Shown in pieces: positions 1 through 6,898 of a stretch of 27,241 nucleotides of DNA (position 1 is its first letter; the number at the start of each line of letters is the position of its first letter). This DNA is from JBOFBH01 sp051657715. GTDB lineage: Bacteria > Actinomycetota > Actinomycetes > Actinomycetales > Angustibacteraceae. The translations under genes were made by a program, and so were the position numbers. The stretch spans positions 1 to 27,241 of the forward strand of contig JBOFLF010000012.1 in NCBI GenBank assembly GCA_051657715.1, written 5' to 3'. A model generated the notes under the pieces. It had not been told where the DNA came from. It ran no database searches and saw nothing but the letters and a program-made list of their open reading frames with translations.

Positions 1-498
1 GACGTGGTCCGGAACCGGGCCGGCGTGGTCCCCGACGTTGAGGGTGCCGGTCGGCTCGAACACCAGCAGCGACGCGCCACCGGGCGACGACGGCCGGTGC
101 GACACCCCGCGCGGCACCACGTACACCGAACCGCGTGCCAGTACGACCTCGCGCTCGATGCCGTTCTCCCGCAGAGCGATCCGCAGCTCGCCGTCCAGCA
201 CCAGGAAGAACTCGTCGGTGTCCTCGTGCGCATGCCAGACGAAGTCACCGCTCACCTTGGCGATCCGGACGTCGTAGTCGTTGACGCGAGCGACGATCCG
301 CGGGCTCCAGAGCGCGTCGAAGGATGCCAGGGCGGCGTCTAGGTCGACGGGCACGCCACCTGGCCGGACACCGGCCGCCGGCCCCGAGCCCGACGACGTC
401 GTGGTCGGCACGGGCGCGGCCGATGGGCTCGCGGGTGCCGGACTCGGGGATGGCGACGGATCGGTGGACGACAGCGGTCCGGGCTGCGGAGTGCTCAT
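1..498 (-). CDS. Cupin-domain protein (partial, C-terminus outside window)
   Basis: Reading from an ATG at 498 the frame stays open to the window edge (166 residues seen). The C-terminal half is a cupin_2 barrel: WHAHEDTDEFFLVLDGEL carries the first metal-binding His/His/Glu set, followed by a GSVYVVPRGVSHRP second-motif His and a FEPTGT strand. The first 48 residues are Pro/Ser/Ala-rich low complexity, so a GTG at 354 just before VDLDAAL is a plausible alternative start that gives a normal small cupin. The gene is divergent from the GlxA-type regulator, with 51 bp between starts, so the regulator may control it. The fold call is firm. The substrate is unknown, and nothing indicates an enzymatic rather than a sensing role. 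Confidence 0.85.
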   Translation of the reverse strand, partial: MSTPQPGPLSSTDPSPSPSPAPASPSAAPVPTTTSSGSGPAAGVRPGGVPVDLDAALASFDALWSPRIVARVNDYDVRIAKVSGDFVWHAHEDTDEFFLVLDGELRIALRENGIEREVVLARGSVYVVPRGVSHRPSSPGGASLLVFEPTGTLNVGDHAGPVPDHV

Positions 499-549
499 GG
501 CTCGATCATCGACCTGGCGCCGTTGCAGCAGAAGTGCTAGGAATCGCAC

Positions 550-1563
550 GTGTCGCGTCGATCCTCGCAGCATCTGCACCCTGGCCCGCACCGGGTGGTG
601 GCGATCGTCGACGACGGCTCGAACCCGTTCGAGCTGGGTGTCGCGACCGAGCTGTTCGGGCTGCGCCGCCCCGAGCTGGAGCCGTTGCTGCGTCGGCCTT
701 GGTACACGTTCGCGGTATGCGCGGCCGGACCGGTGCGGGTCCATGCCGAGTTCTTCACGCTCACCGGCGTCGCCGGGCTCGACGCGGTCGACGACGCCGA
801 CACGGTGATCGCGCCGAACCGGCCGGACCCGCGCGAACCGCCGGCGCCCGCGGTGGTGCCCGCGATCAGCAGGGCGGCCGACCGGGGCGCTCGGCTGGTC
901 AGCTTCTGCACCGGCGCGTTCAGCCTCGCCGCGGCCGGCGCACTGGACGGCCACCGTGCCACCACCCACTGGCGGTGGGCCGCCCTGCTGGCCGAACGGT
1001 ACCCAGCGGTTCAGGTGCAGCCGGATGTGCTGTTCGTGGATGACGGCGACGTGCTCACCGCCGCCGGCAGCGCCGCCGCGCTGGACCTGGGGTTGCACCT
1101 GATCCGCCGTGACCACGGCGCCGACGTCGCGAACGCGGTGAGCCGGCGGCTGGTGTTCGCCGGGCACCGGGACGGCGGCCAGCGGCAGTTCGTCGAGCGG
1201 CCGGTCCGGCCGGTGCCGGACACCTCGCTGGCCCCGCTCCTGGACTGGGCACGTGGCCGGCTGGACCACCCGCTGGGCGTCGCCGATCTGGCCCGCTGCG
1301 CCGCGGTCAGCCCGGCGACCCTGCACCGCCGGTTCCGCGCCGAGCTCGGCACCACCCCGCTGGCCTGGCTCGCCACCGAGCGGGTCACCCTCGCCTGCCA
1401 GCTCATCGAACGCGGCGAGCTGAGCCTGGACCGGGTCGCGCAGGCCAGCGGTCTGGGCACCGCGTCGACCCTGCGCACCTGGATGCACCGGCAGACAGGC
1501 CTGTCCCCCACCGCCTACCGCCGCCGCTTCGGGCCGACCACGCCCGTCCTGAAAAAGGATTGA
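550..1563 (+). CDS. GlxA-family transcriptional regulator (DJ-1/PfpI domain plus AraC HTH)
   Basis: A 337-residue protein with the usual length and order of the family. An N-terminal DJ-1/PfpI-like domain spans about residues 14-200, with the nucleophile-elbow motif SFCTGAFSLAAAG (Cys120), followed by the characteristic ATTHW segment. A C-terminal AraC double helix-turn-helix spans about residues 227-327, with ADLARCAAVSPATLHRRFRAELGTTP and the second helix set ending LSPTAYRRRF. The family regulates catabolic or stress genes. The start is GTG at 550, with a weak AGGAAT upstream. It is divergent from the cupin gene, so the cupin is the likeliest target; that is inference from position. The ligand is unknown. 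Confidence 0.92.
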   Translation: MSRRSSQHLHPGPHRVVAIVDDGSNPFELGVATELFGLRRPELEPLLRRPWYTFAVCAAGPVRVHAEFFTLTGVAGLDAVDDADTVIAPNRPDPREPPAPAVVPAISRAADRGARLVSFCTGAFSLAAAGALDGHRATTHWRWAALLAERYPAVQVQPDVLFVDDGDVLTAAGSAAALDLGLHLIRRDHGADVANAVSRRLVFAGHRDGGQRQFVERPVRPVPDTSLAPLLDWARGRLDHPLGVADLARCAAVSPATLHRRFRAELGTTPLAWLATERVTLACQLIERGELSLDRVAQASGLGTASTLRTWMHRQTGLSPTAYRRRFGPTTPVLKKD

Positions 1564-1801
1564 CGTTCTCCTCAATGACCTGGCCGAGGGTTGGAACGTC
1601 CAGCGGTGGTGAGGGGCTGACTCACCGAGACAAGCGAGCGGACCGGACACTGAGCTGAACTACAGACACGGTCGGCGCCTGGACGGGACGACATCGTCTT
1701 GGACTCACGAGAAGTGCTCACCCGGGAGGCGCACCTTCGCCAATCCTGCCTGAGCCTGGCCTCCGAGCGCCTCCCCCAGGCGGTTTTCGAACCAGCTTTG
1801 A

Positions 1802-2821
1802 TTAAAAGATGCTCCGACCATCGGACCGGCGGCGCAGGACGGCGTGGCAACGGCGGAGCCGATCAAGCCACCACGCAGACCGGTCAGGAGGGGCCGCCAC
1901 CTCAGCCAGCGCCGCCGGGTCCGGCGTCACCGCAGCGGCATCGGCCAGAGCCAGGACGCCACCACGGGGCTCCAACGCGGTCGTGGTCACGTCGCGCCGC
2001 AGCAGCCGGGAGGTGCCGAGCCCACAGGCGAACGGCAAGTCAGGCAGCACGGCGGCCAGCCTGACCCCGGCGGCCAACCCCACGGACGTATCCAACGCCG
2101 ACGACACCACGACCGGCACCCCGCATCCTTCGGCCACCGCGAGCGCACGGCGTACCCCGCCCAGCGGAGCGACCTTCAGCACCACGACGTCCGCGCTCCC
2201 CCGGGCCACCACCCGTGCCGGGTCCTGCGCCCGCCGGATGCTCTCGTCAGCGGCGACCAGAACATCGGGGCCGGACCGGGCGAGGCGACGACGCAGCTGC
2301 GCCAACTCCTCGAGGGTCGCGCACGGCTGCTCGGCGTACTCCAGGTCATAGCGAGCCAATGCGGCGAGCGCGCGGATCGCATCGTCCACGGACCAGGCGC
2401 CGTTGGCGTCCAACCGGATCCGACCGGACGGCCCAAGCAGGCTGCGGACCTCGGCCACCCGCGCCAGGTCGTCAGCCAGCGTCTGCCCCAGCTCGGCGAC
2501 CTTCACCTTCGCGGTGGTGCAGCCGTCGAAGCGGGCCAGCACGTGCGCCACCTCAGGTGCCGAGACGGCCGGCACCGTCGCATTCACCGGGATCCGATCC
2601 CGCTTCGGCGCAAGACGTTCGGACCATCCCGCCTCGACCGCGGCGGCCAACCACCTCGCCGCCTCGACGTCGTCATACTCCTCGAACGGCGCGAACTCCG
2701 CCCACCCGACCGGCCCACGCAACAGCACCGCCTCCCGCGTCGTCACCCCCCGAAAACGCACCCGCAACGGCACTTCGACGACGCGGGAATCCGCAAGCAG
2801 CTCCTCGACATCCGGCAGCAC
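1802..2821 (-). CDS. menC: o-Succinylbenzoate synthase
   Basis: An enolase-superfamily enzyme of menaquinone synthesis that dehydrates SHCHC to o-succinylbenzoate in the cytosol. The 339-residue protein shows the capping domain (roughly residues 13-90) and the barrel with its catalytic set: K105-V-K107 (TAKVKVAE), metal ligands D138 (DANGAW), E164 (YAEQP) and D192 (AADES), and the second-side lysine K216 in VVLKVAPLGG. The length is close to actinobacterial MenC. The start is GTG at 2821 with GAGG eight bases upstream. menB is on the opposite strand about 660 bp away and a Fic-like remnant lies between, so this is not a simple men operon. The reaction assignment rests on motifs plus the nearby menB, menE and menA. 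Confidence 0.93.
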   Translation of the reverse strand: MLPDVEELLADSRVVEVPLRVRFRGVTTREAVLLRGPVGWAEFAPFEEYDDVEAARWLAAAVEAGWSERLAPKRDRIPVNATVPAVSAPEVAHVLARFDGCTTAKVKVAELGQTLADDLARVAEVRSLLGPSGRIRLDANGAWSVDDAIRALAALARYDLEYAEQPCATLEELAQLRRRLARSGPDVLVAADESIRRAQDPARVVARGSADVVVLKVAPLGGVRRALAVAEGCGVPVVVSSALDTSVGLAAGVRLAAVLPDLPFACGLGTSRLLRRDVTTTALEPRGGVLALADAAAVTPDPAALAEVAAPPDRSAWWLDRLRRCHAVLRRRSDGRSIF

Positions 2822-3120
2822 TCCCCCATCCTCGCCGACTCCCCGGGCTGGTCATGCCGGCGGCTGACGAGCGCACACCGGATGCCCATCGGAGGCGGTC
2901 GTGGGCGGACGGTCACTACTGCGGTGTCAGCAGACGCGTCATGCCACAACTGAACGGGTTGCCGGTCCCACGTAAGCGCGCCGGGAGTCGCACCGGATCG
3001 AAAGCGTCGATCCCGAAGGCAGGGCCGCTCGGCGTTGACCAGGATCGCCGCTATCCAGCAGGTGGCCGTCGCCGAGTTGGCCCAACACGAACCCGTCCGA
3101 GGCCTCAGCGACCAGGCGCA
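2822..3120. other. Non-coding stretch upstream of menC
   Basis: No convincing gene on either strand. It contains the menC start region, and the long overlapping open frames have the biased composition of GC-rich shadows. The segment just left of the Fic-like fragment (about 3040-3120) could contain more of that decayed gene in another frame, but I cannot align it by eye. Confidence 0.4.
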
Positions 3121-3315
3121 GCTGCCGACTTCGTCCCACCCGCCGTCGCGCACGTCGACCGTTTGATGATCGATCTGGTCGACTACCTCAACGGCTCCGT
3201 GCACGCTCCACTGATTCAGGCGGGCCTGCAGGCCACGATCGTCGCCGCCGAGCAGGCCGCCCACCTCGCCGACGAGATCGACCAGCTGCACGAGGACTGG
3301 GGTCGACGCCTGGCC
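3121..3315 (+). pseudogene. Fic-family protein remnant lacking the catalytic core
   Basis: One frame reads ADFVPPAVAHVDRLMIDLV, then YLNGSVHAPLIQAG and LQATIVAAEQAAHLADEI with a following Leu/Trp segment. This resembles two conserved pieces of actinobacterial Fic proteins: the FVPPPP...LMDDL segment just before the active site, and the helix after it (A.IAAE.A..LA...L...W). The HPFxDGNGR AMPylation motif that should lie between them is absent, as if about 70 codons were deleted between PLIQAG and LQATI. No start codon or full domain can be assembled, and neighbouring frames up to about 3440 may hold frameshifted C-terminal pieces. Fic identity is by motif recall only and remains tentative. 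Confidence 0.45.
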
Positions 3316-3484
3316 GCCCCGTCTGGGCGCAGCCGAAGGTCAGGTGAGAGCCAGACGCTCGACGTCGGTGCGGCCGGTAGCGGCGTCACCGTTCACGTGT
3401 CCCGCTGCGACTACCCTCGCGGACGTGGCACAGGACGTAGGTGGTGACGCGCAGGGAACGTCGGGCGCCCGGTCGGGATCGCCG

Positions 3485-4393
3485 GTGAGTGAGATCTTCG
3501 ACCCGGCGGCGTGGCGGGCGGTGGACGGGTTCGCGTTCACCGACATCACCTACCACCGGGCGGTCGGGGTGGGCGCGGTGCGGATCGCGTTCGACCGGCC
3601 GCTGGTCCGCAACGCGTTCCGCCCGCACACCGTCGACGAGCTGTATCGGGCGCTGGATCACGCCCGCCGTACCCCGGACGTCGGCTGCGTGCTGCTGACT
3701 GGGAACGGACCAAGCCCGAAGGACGGCGGTTGGGCGTTCTGCTCCGGCGGCGACCAGCGGATCCGTGGTCGCACCGGCTACCAGTACGCGTCCGGTGAGA
3801 CCACCGACACCGTGGACGACGCGCGGACTCGCGCCGAGGGTGGCCGGCTACACATATTGGAGGTGCAGCGACTCATCCGCACTATGCCCAAGGTGGTCAT
3901 CGCCGTCGTCCCCGGGTGGGCGGCCGGCGGCGGGCACAGCCTGCACGTGGTGTGCGACCTGACGATCGCCAGCCGCCAGCATGCCCGCTTCAAGCAGACC
4001 GACGCGGACGTCGGGTCGTTCGACGGCGGGTACGGCTCGGCATACCTGGCGAAGCTGGTCGGGCAGAAACGCGCCCGGGAGATCTTCTTCCTCGGCCGCG
4101 CCTACGATGCCGAGCAGATGCACGCGATGGGCGCGGTCAACGAGGTCGTCAACCACACCGAGCTGGAATCCGTCGCATTGCAGTGGGCGCGCCAGATCCT
4201 GGGCAAGAGCCCCACCGCGCAACGGATGCTGAAGTTCGCGTTCAACCTCGCCGACGACGGCCTGGCCGGCCAGCAGGTCTTCGCCGGCGAGGCCACCCGC
4301 CTGGCCTACATGACCGACGAGGCCGTCGAGGGCCGAGACGCCTTCCTCACCAAACGCGACCCTGACTGGTCCCCGTTCCCCTGGTACTACTGA
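3485..4393 (+). CDS. menB: 1,4-Dihydroxy-2-naphthoyl-CoA synthase
   Basis: A crotonase-fold enzyme closing the naphthoquinone ring (o-succinylbenzoyl-CoA to DHNA-CoA). The 302-residue protein starts at GTG 3485 (VSEIFDPAAW), the usual actinobacterial N-terminus. The frame is open about 140 bp further upstream, but that part is not MenB-like. Diagnostic motifs are WAFCSGGDQRIRGRTGY (84-99), the oxyanion-hole loop PGWAAGGGHSLHVVCDLTIA (143-162) and TDADVGSFDGGYGSAYLAK (172-190). The C-terminus, DPDWSPFPWYY, is also typical. No frame damage. It is separated from menE by about 4 kb of toxin-antitoxin remnants, a RelA-like pair and an exporter, so it is probably transcribed alone. Confidence 0.97.
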   Translation: MSEIFDPAAWRAVDGFAFTDITYHRAVGVGAVRIAFDRPLVRNAFRPHTVDELYRALDHARRTPDVGCVLLTGNGPSPKDGGWAFCSGGDQRIRGRTGYQYASGETTDTVDDARTRAEGGRLHILEVQRLIRTMPKVVIAVVPGWAAGGGHSLHVVCDLTIASRQHARFKQTDADVGSFDGGYGSAYLAKLVGQKRAREIFFLGRAYDAEQMHAMGAVNEVVNHTELESVALQWARQILGKSPTAQRMLKFAFNLADDGLAGQQVFAGEATRLAYMTDEAVEGRDAFLTKRDPDWSPFPWYY

Positions 4394-4405
4394 CCAGCCC
4401 CGGCC

Positions 4406-4418
4406 CCCGCGCTGCGGG
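4406..4418. terminator. Short GC hairpin in the gap between menB and the vapC remnant
   Basis: CCCGC-GCT-GCGGG gives a perfect five-pair stem with a three-base loop, 12 bp after the menB stop, where convergent transcripts would meet. There is no clear T-tract, so terminator function is only suggested. Confidence 0.3.
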
Positions 4419-4496
4419 CTTGACGGCCCTGCTCGCACCCCCACCGCCTGCGCCCTCCCCACCAGGTCGGCGACGATCCGGCGGCTACCTCGATCC

Positions 4497-4948
4497 TTAG
4501 GTCTCGCCGGCATCCAGCTCGGTGATCAGCTCCAGACCCGGGCAGCCGACGAAGACGCCGTCGTGCGCCACCAGAGGCGCACCCCATTGAATGGCAGTCG
4601 CGGCGATCCACAGGTCCGCGGTGTGCTGCGCCTAGTGCAGCGGGTGGCCCGCGGTCAGGCAGGCGTACCGCAGCTCGGCCGTGATGGTCGCGGTCTCGAT
4701 GTCCGCCGGCAGCACCCGCACGCTACCGAGCGCATGGTCCAGCGTGGCCAGCCGGTGCGAGCCCCACTGCGCGCGAATCGCGCCGTACCGGGTCTCCATC
4801 AACGTCTGCAACGCGATCGCGTGCCGACGCCCCTGCAAGTACCGGGCGGTGAGGCCGGACGTGGTCCGCAAGGTCGCGGTGAAGACGTTCGTGTTCAGAA
4901 CGATCGGCGACCACCCCCCGGGCCGCCGGCAGTGGCAGGTGCGCTCAC
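4497..4948 (-). pseudogene. Broken PIN-domain (VapC-type) toxin
   Basis: A degraded PIN-domain ribonuclease. The toxin would start at GTG 4948, whose GTGA overlaps the antitoxin stop, but that frame ends after MSAPATAGGPGGGRRSF. The PIN sequence continues in the next frame as PIVLNTNVFTATLR, where the usual first active-site Asp of LDTN is Asn. It runs through LMETRYGAI and is cut by TAG at 4632-4634 after AGHPLH. The same frame then continues with ADLWIAATAIQWGAPLVAHD and LELITELDAGET to TAA at 4497. So there is one frameshift, one nonsense codon and one active-site substitution. Homology to plasmid-stability PIN toxins is clear from the order ADLWIAATAI...LVAHD...LELITEL. An active toxin is very unlikely. 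Confidence 0.8.
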
Positions 4949-5130
4949 TCAGCCAGAGCGTTGGCGAACGCGTCCCACTCCTCGTCCGTCACGCCATCGA
5001 TCACCCGCGGGTTGGCGACGTCGTACGACTCGACACCGGCAAAGACCTCCTCCGCGGTCTTCTTCCGCCACACCTCACGCTGCACCGCCGCATCTCGGGC
5101 CTCGTCGTGCTGCGCCTGCTCCACGGTCAC
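4945..5130 (-). CDS. Putative antitoxin partner of the broken PIN toxin
   Basis: A small acidic protein ending WDAFANALAE. The preferred start is GTG 5130 (TVEQAQHDEARDAAVQREVW), giving about 61 residues; a longer frame opens at 5166. The middle segment, VWRKKTAEEVFAGVESYDVA, looks like a toxin-binding tail. Its stop overlaps the start of the PIN toxin gene by GTGA, the standard layout of type II modules. The frame is intact while the toxin is broken, so it may be an orphan antitoxin. I do not recognise a specific antitoxin family, and no DNA-binding fold is obvious. Confidence 0.6.
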   Translation of the reverse strand: MTVEQAQHDEARDAAVQREVWRKKTAEEVFAGVESYDVANPRVIDGVTDEEWDAFANALAE

Positions 5131-5166
5131 CACCTCCTGCTCCGCTCTCCACGGTACGCCAGCCAC

Positions 5167-5516
5167 CCAAGACCCGGAACCCGGTCATCCACCGACGAGT
5201 GACCGGCTGGGGCGGTCTCGGAACGTGACCTACGCCGCCGAACCGACAGCCGACCATCAGCGCCTCTCCGCACCGCGTCAAGAGCGCCTACGGCGTCGCT
5301 GCGCGATGGACTCCGCTCACCCTTGACCCGGCACTCCGACGCGCTCTGCTGCTCGCTATCGGTTCGGTGGCTCAGCCGTGCCCGGCTCACCAACGGCAAG
5401 GCCGACGCGTCCAGGCCGACAATGAGCTCGACACCCAGGTAGCCTGGGCCGCCGAAAGCCCCGGTGGACCGCTGACCCCAGGTCAGGTCGCCGGGGCCAC
5501 ATCGTTCCCAGGCTGC
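5167..5516. other. Intergenic stretch without recognised gene
   Basis: About 350 bp between the antitoxin and the next remnant. Open frames exist on both strands, but their composition is that of random GC-rich DNA and no motif stands out. No tRNA-like cloverleaf or strong hairpin with a T-tract was seen. Confidence 0.4.
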
Positions 5517-5689
5517 TCACCCCGACCGTCCGGCCCGCGCTTCGTCCAGCAGGTCGAACACGCCGGCCGCCAGGTCGCCGGACTGCGCCGTAGTCAGCTC
5601 GGCACCACCACGCGCGCGACGTCCACCACCACCCGCGGGCCGGTGCCGTCGTCCACCAACCAGCACGACAGGAGGGCCGAGATGTCCAC
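5517..5689 (-). pseudogene. Small unrecognised ORF split by a frameshift
   Basis: From a GTG at 5689 the frame reads MDISALLSCWLVDDGTG then PRVVVDVARVVVPS and stops at 5594. The overlapping next frame continues GAELTTAQSGDLAAGVFDLLDEARAGRSG to a TGA at 5517. Joined, they make a compact 57-residue beta-strand-then-helix domain, so one frameshift near 5597 is likely. Small proteins of this shape (hydrophobic strands with VVVDV, then an amphipathic LTxxQ...LLDEA helix) are common next to mobile or regulatory genes in actinobacteria, but I cannot name the family. Confidence 0.4.
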
Positions 5690-5759
5690 CGCCTCACCCA
5701 CGCACCCCTCGGTGTGCTGAGGGCACGGTTTCCGCAGCGACATAGACCCACAGCACAGA

Positions 5760-6497
5760 ATGCGCACGCTCATCAATCGAGACAGTGGGTTCTACGATCA
5801 ACGGGTGGATGTCCCGAGCAGGAGCCAGGTCAAGAAGGCCGGGAGCACACTGCGCAAACATCTGCGCGAAGATCTGACTGACGAGAGCCTCTACTTGGCC
5901 GCACTTGACACGGTGGAACGCTGGCGTCGAGCTCATTCCTACCCGCTCGTGATCGCCAACAACGGACTGCGTGCGCGGGCACGATCACTCGGCATCCAGG
6001 CGGAGGTGACGCAACGCCTCAAGCGCCGCCAGACGATCCTGGACAAGTTGCGACGCGAGCCCACGCTCGACCTGTCCCGGATGCAGGACATCGGAGGATG
6101 TCGTGCTGTGGTCCGGACCAAGGACGACCTGCGACAGCTCGAGGCTCGTATCCTCAAACGCCTGTCTCCGATCACCCACACGGACTACATCGATCAGCCC
6201 CGGGAATCCGGCTATCGCGGTGTCCACATCGTCGTCAGCTACCGCGAGCGCGCGATAGAGCTGCAGCTCAGGACGCAGGTCATGCATGAATGGGCCTTGG
6301 CGACCGAGCACTATTCGCAGGTCCAAGGCGAGAACCTCAAACAGGACGGAGACCACCCGATCCAGCTGTTCCTCAAGGTGGCGGCGGAGATGATGGCACT
6401 TCGCGAGAACCGTCAGCCGATCCCCAGCGACATGACTACACTACTTGAGCGGCGCAGGCGCGACGCCTTATCGATCCTGCGGGGAGGTGCACCATGA
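5760..6497 (+). CDS. RelA/SpoT-domain nucleotide pyrophosphokinase, probable toxSAS toxin
   Basis: A 245-residue single-domain synthetase with no HD hydrolase, ACT or TGS domain. Synthetase motifs in order: QRLKRRQTILDKL (85-97, substrate-binding basic loop), SRMQDIGGCRAVV (106-118, metal-binding Asp110), YIDQPRESGYRGVHIVV (143-159, ATP/GTP-site Tyr/Gly region) and IELQLRTQVMHEWA (166-179, catalytic Glu168 and the HEWA helix). Expression begins at ATG 5760 or, equally plausibly, GTG 5805 (VDVPSRSQVKKAG, the more family-like N-terminus). It overlaps the next small gene by ATGA. Lone small synthetases encoded with a small overlapping gene are the hallmark of toxSAS modules, where the enzyme makes toxic (pp)pApp or pyrophosphorylates tRNA. 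The subfamily cannot be decided by eye, and a housekeeping RelP/RelQ-type role is the alternative. Confidence 0.88.
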   Translation: MRTLINRDSGFYDQRVDVPSRSQVKKAGSTLRKHLREDLTDESLYLAALDTVERWRRAHSYPLVIANNGLRARARSLGIQAEVTQRLKRRQTILDKLRREPTLDLSRMQDIGGCRAVVRTKDDLRQLEARILKRLSPITHTDYIDQPRESGYRGVHIVVSYRERAIELQLRTQVMHEWALATEHYSQVQGENLKQDGDHPIQLFLKVAAEMMALRENRQPIPSDMTTLLERRRRDALSILRGGAP

Positions 6498-6757
6498 GCA
6501 ACGGCAAGATCAAGCACTTCATCTTGGTCTTCGATCGTCACCAAGGCCACCTCATCAAGCAGTTGGACTTCGGCACCAAGGCCAAGAAGGCTCTCGAGAC
6601 GTACGAGGAGCTCGAGGAGCAGTACCGACACAAGCTCCATATGGACATCGTGCTCGTCGGTTCGGATTCGATCGAAACTGTCAAGATCACCCACGCAAAC
6701 TACTTCGACGGCTCAGCCCGCGATACCTACGCCGACATCCTGCGCATCGCCACGTGA
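6494..6757 (+). CDS. Small partner of the RelA/SpoT protein, candidate antitoxin
   Basis: An 87-residue acidic/basic mixed protein with its ATG inside the upstream stop (ATGA) and a GGGGAGG ribosome site about ten bases upstream. It reads HFILVFDRHQGHLIKQLDFG near the N-terminus, a helix KAKKALETYEELEEQYRH in the middle, and ends in IVLVGSDSIETVKITHANYF. The predicted shape is beta-beta-alpha-beta-beta with no membrane segment or known HTH. I do not recognise a named domain. Coupling to a lone RelA/SpoT synthetase suggests a neutralising antitoxin, by analogy with bicistronic toxSAS modules. It could instead be a regulatory subunit. Confidence 0.8.
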   Translation: MSNGKIKHFILVFDRHQGHLIKQLDFGTKAKKALETYEELEEQYRHKLHMDIVLVGSDSIETVKITHANYFDGSARDTYADILRIAT

Positions 6758-6898
6758 TCGTCGGCGGTGGCGGGGACAGGGAAACCCGGCCAGGATGCGT
6801 CCCGGCCCGAGGAGTCGGCACGGCACGGCGTCCTGGTAAAGGCATGCGGCAGGCTGACCATCGACGGCACCAGCTTCAAACCTGCTGCTGAGTTGGAT

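Noticed and set aside
1608..1626. GGTGAG...CTCACC hairpin after the GlxA-type gene
   Set aside because: Only six pairs with a seven-base loop and no T-tract; too weak to call a terminator.
1572..1850. Minus-strand open frame of 92 codons between glxA and menC
   Set aside because: Overlaps the menC 3' end, has no recognisable motif and its composition matches GC-rich shadow frames.
5167..5516. Possible tRNA or ncRNA in the gap upstream of the antitoxin
   Set aside because: No cloverleaf, no CCA-type end and no strong structured element found by eye.
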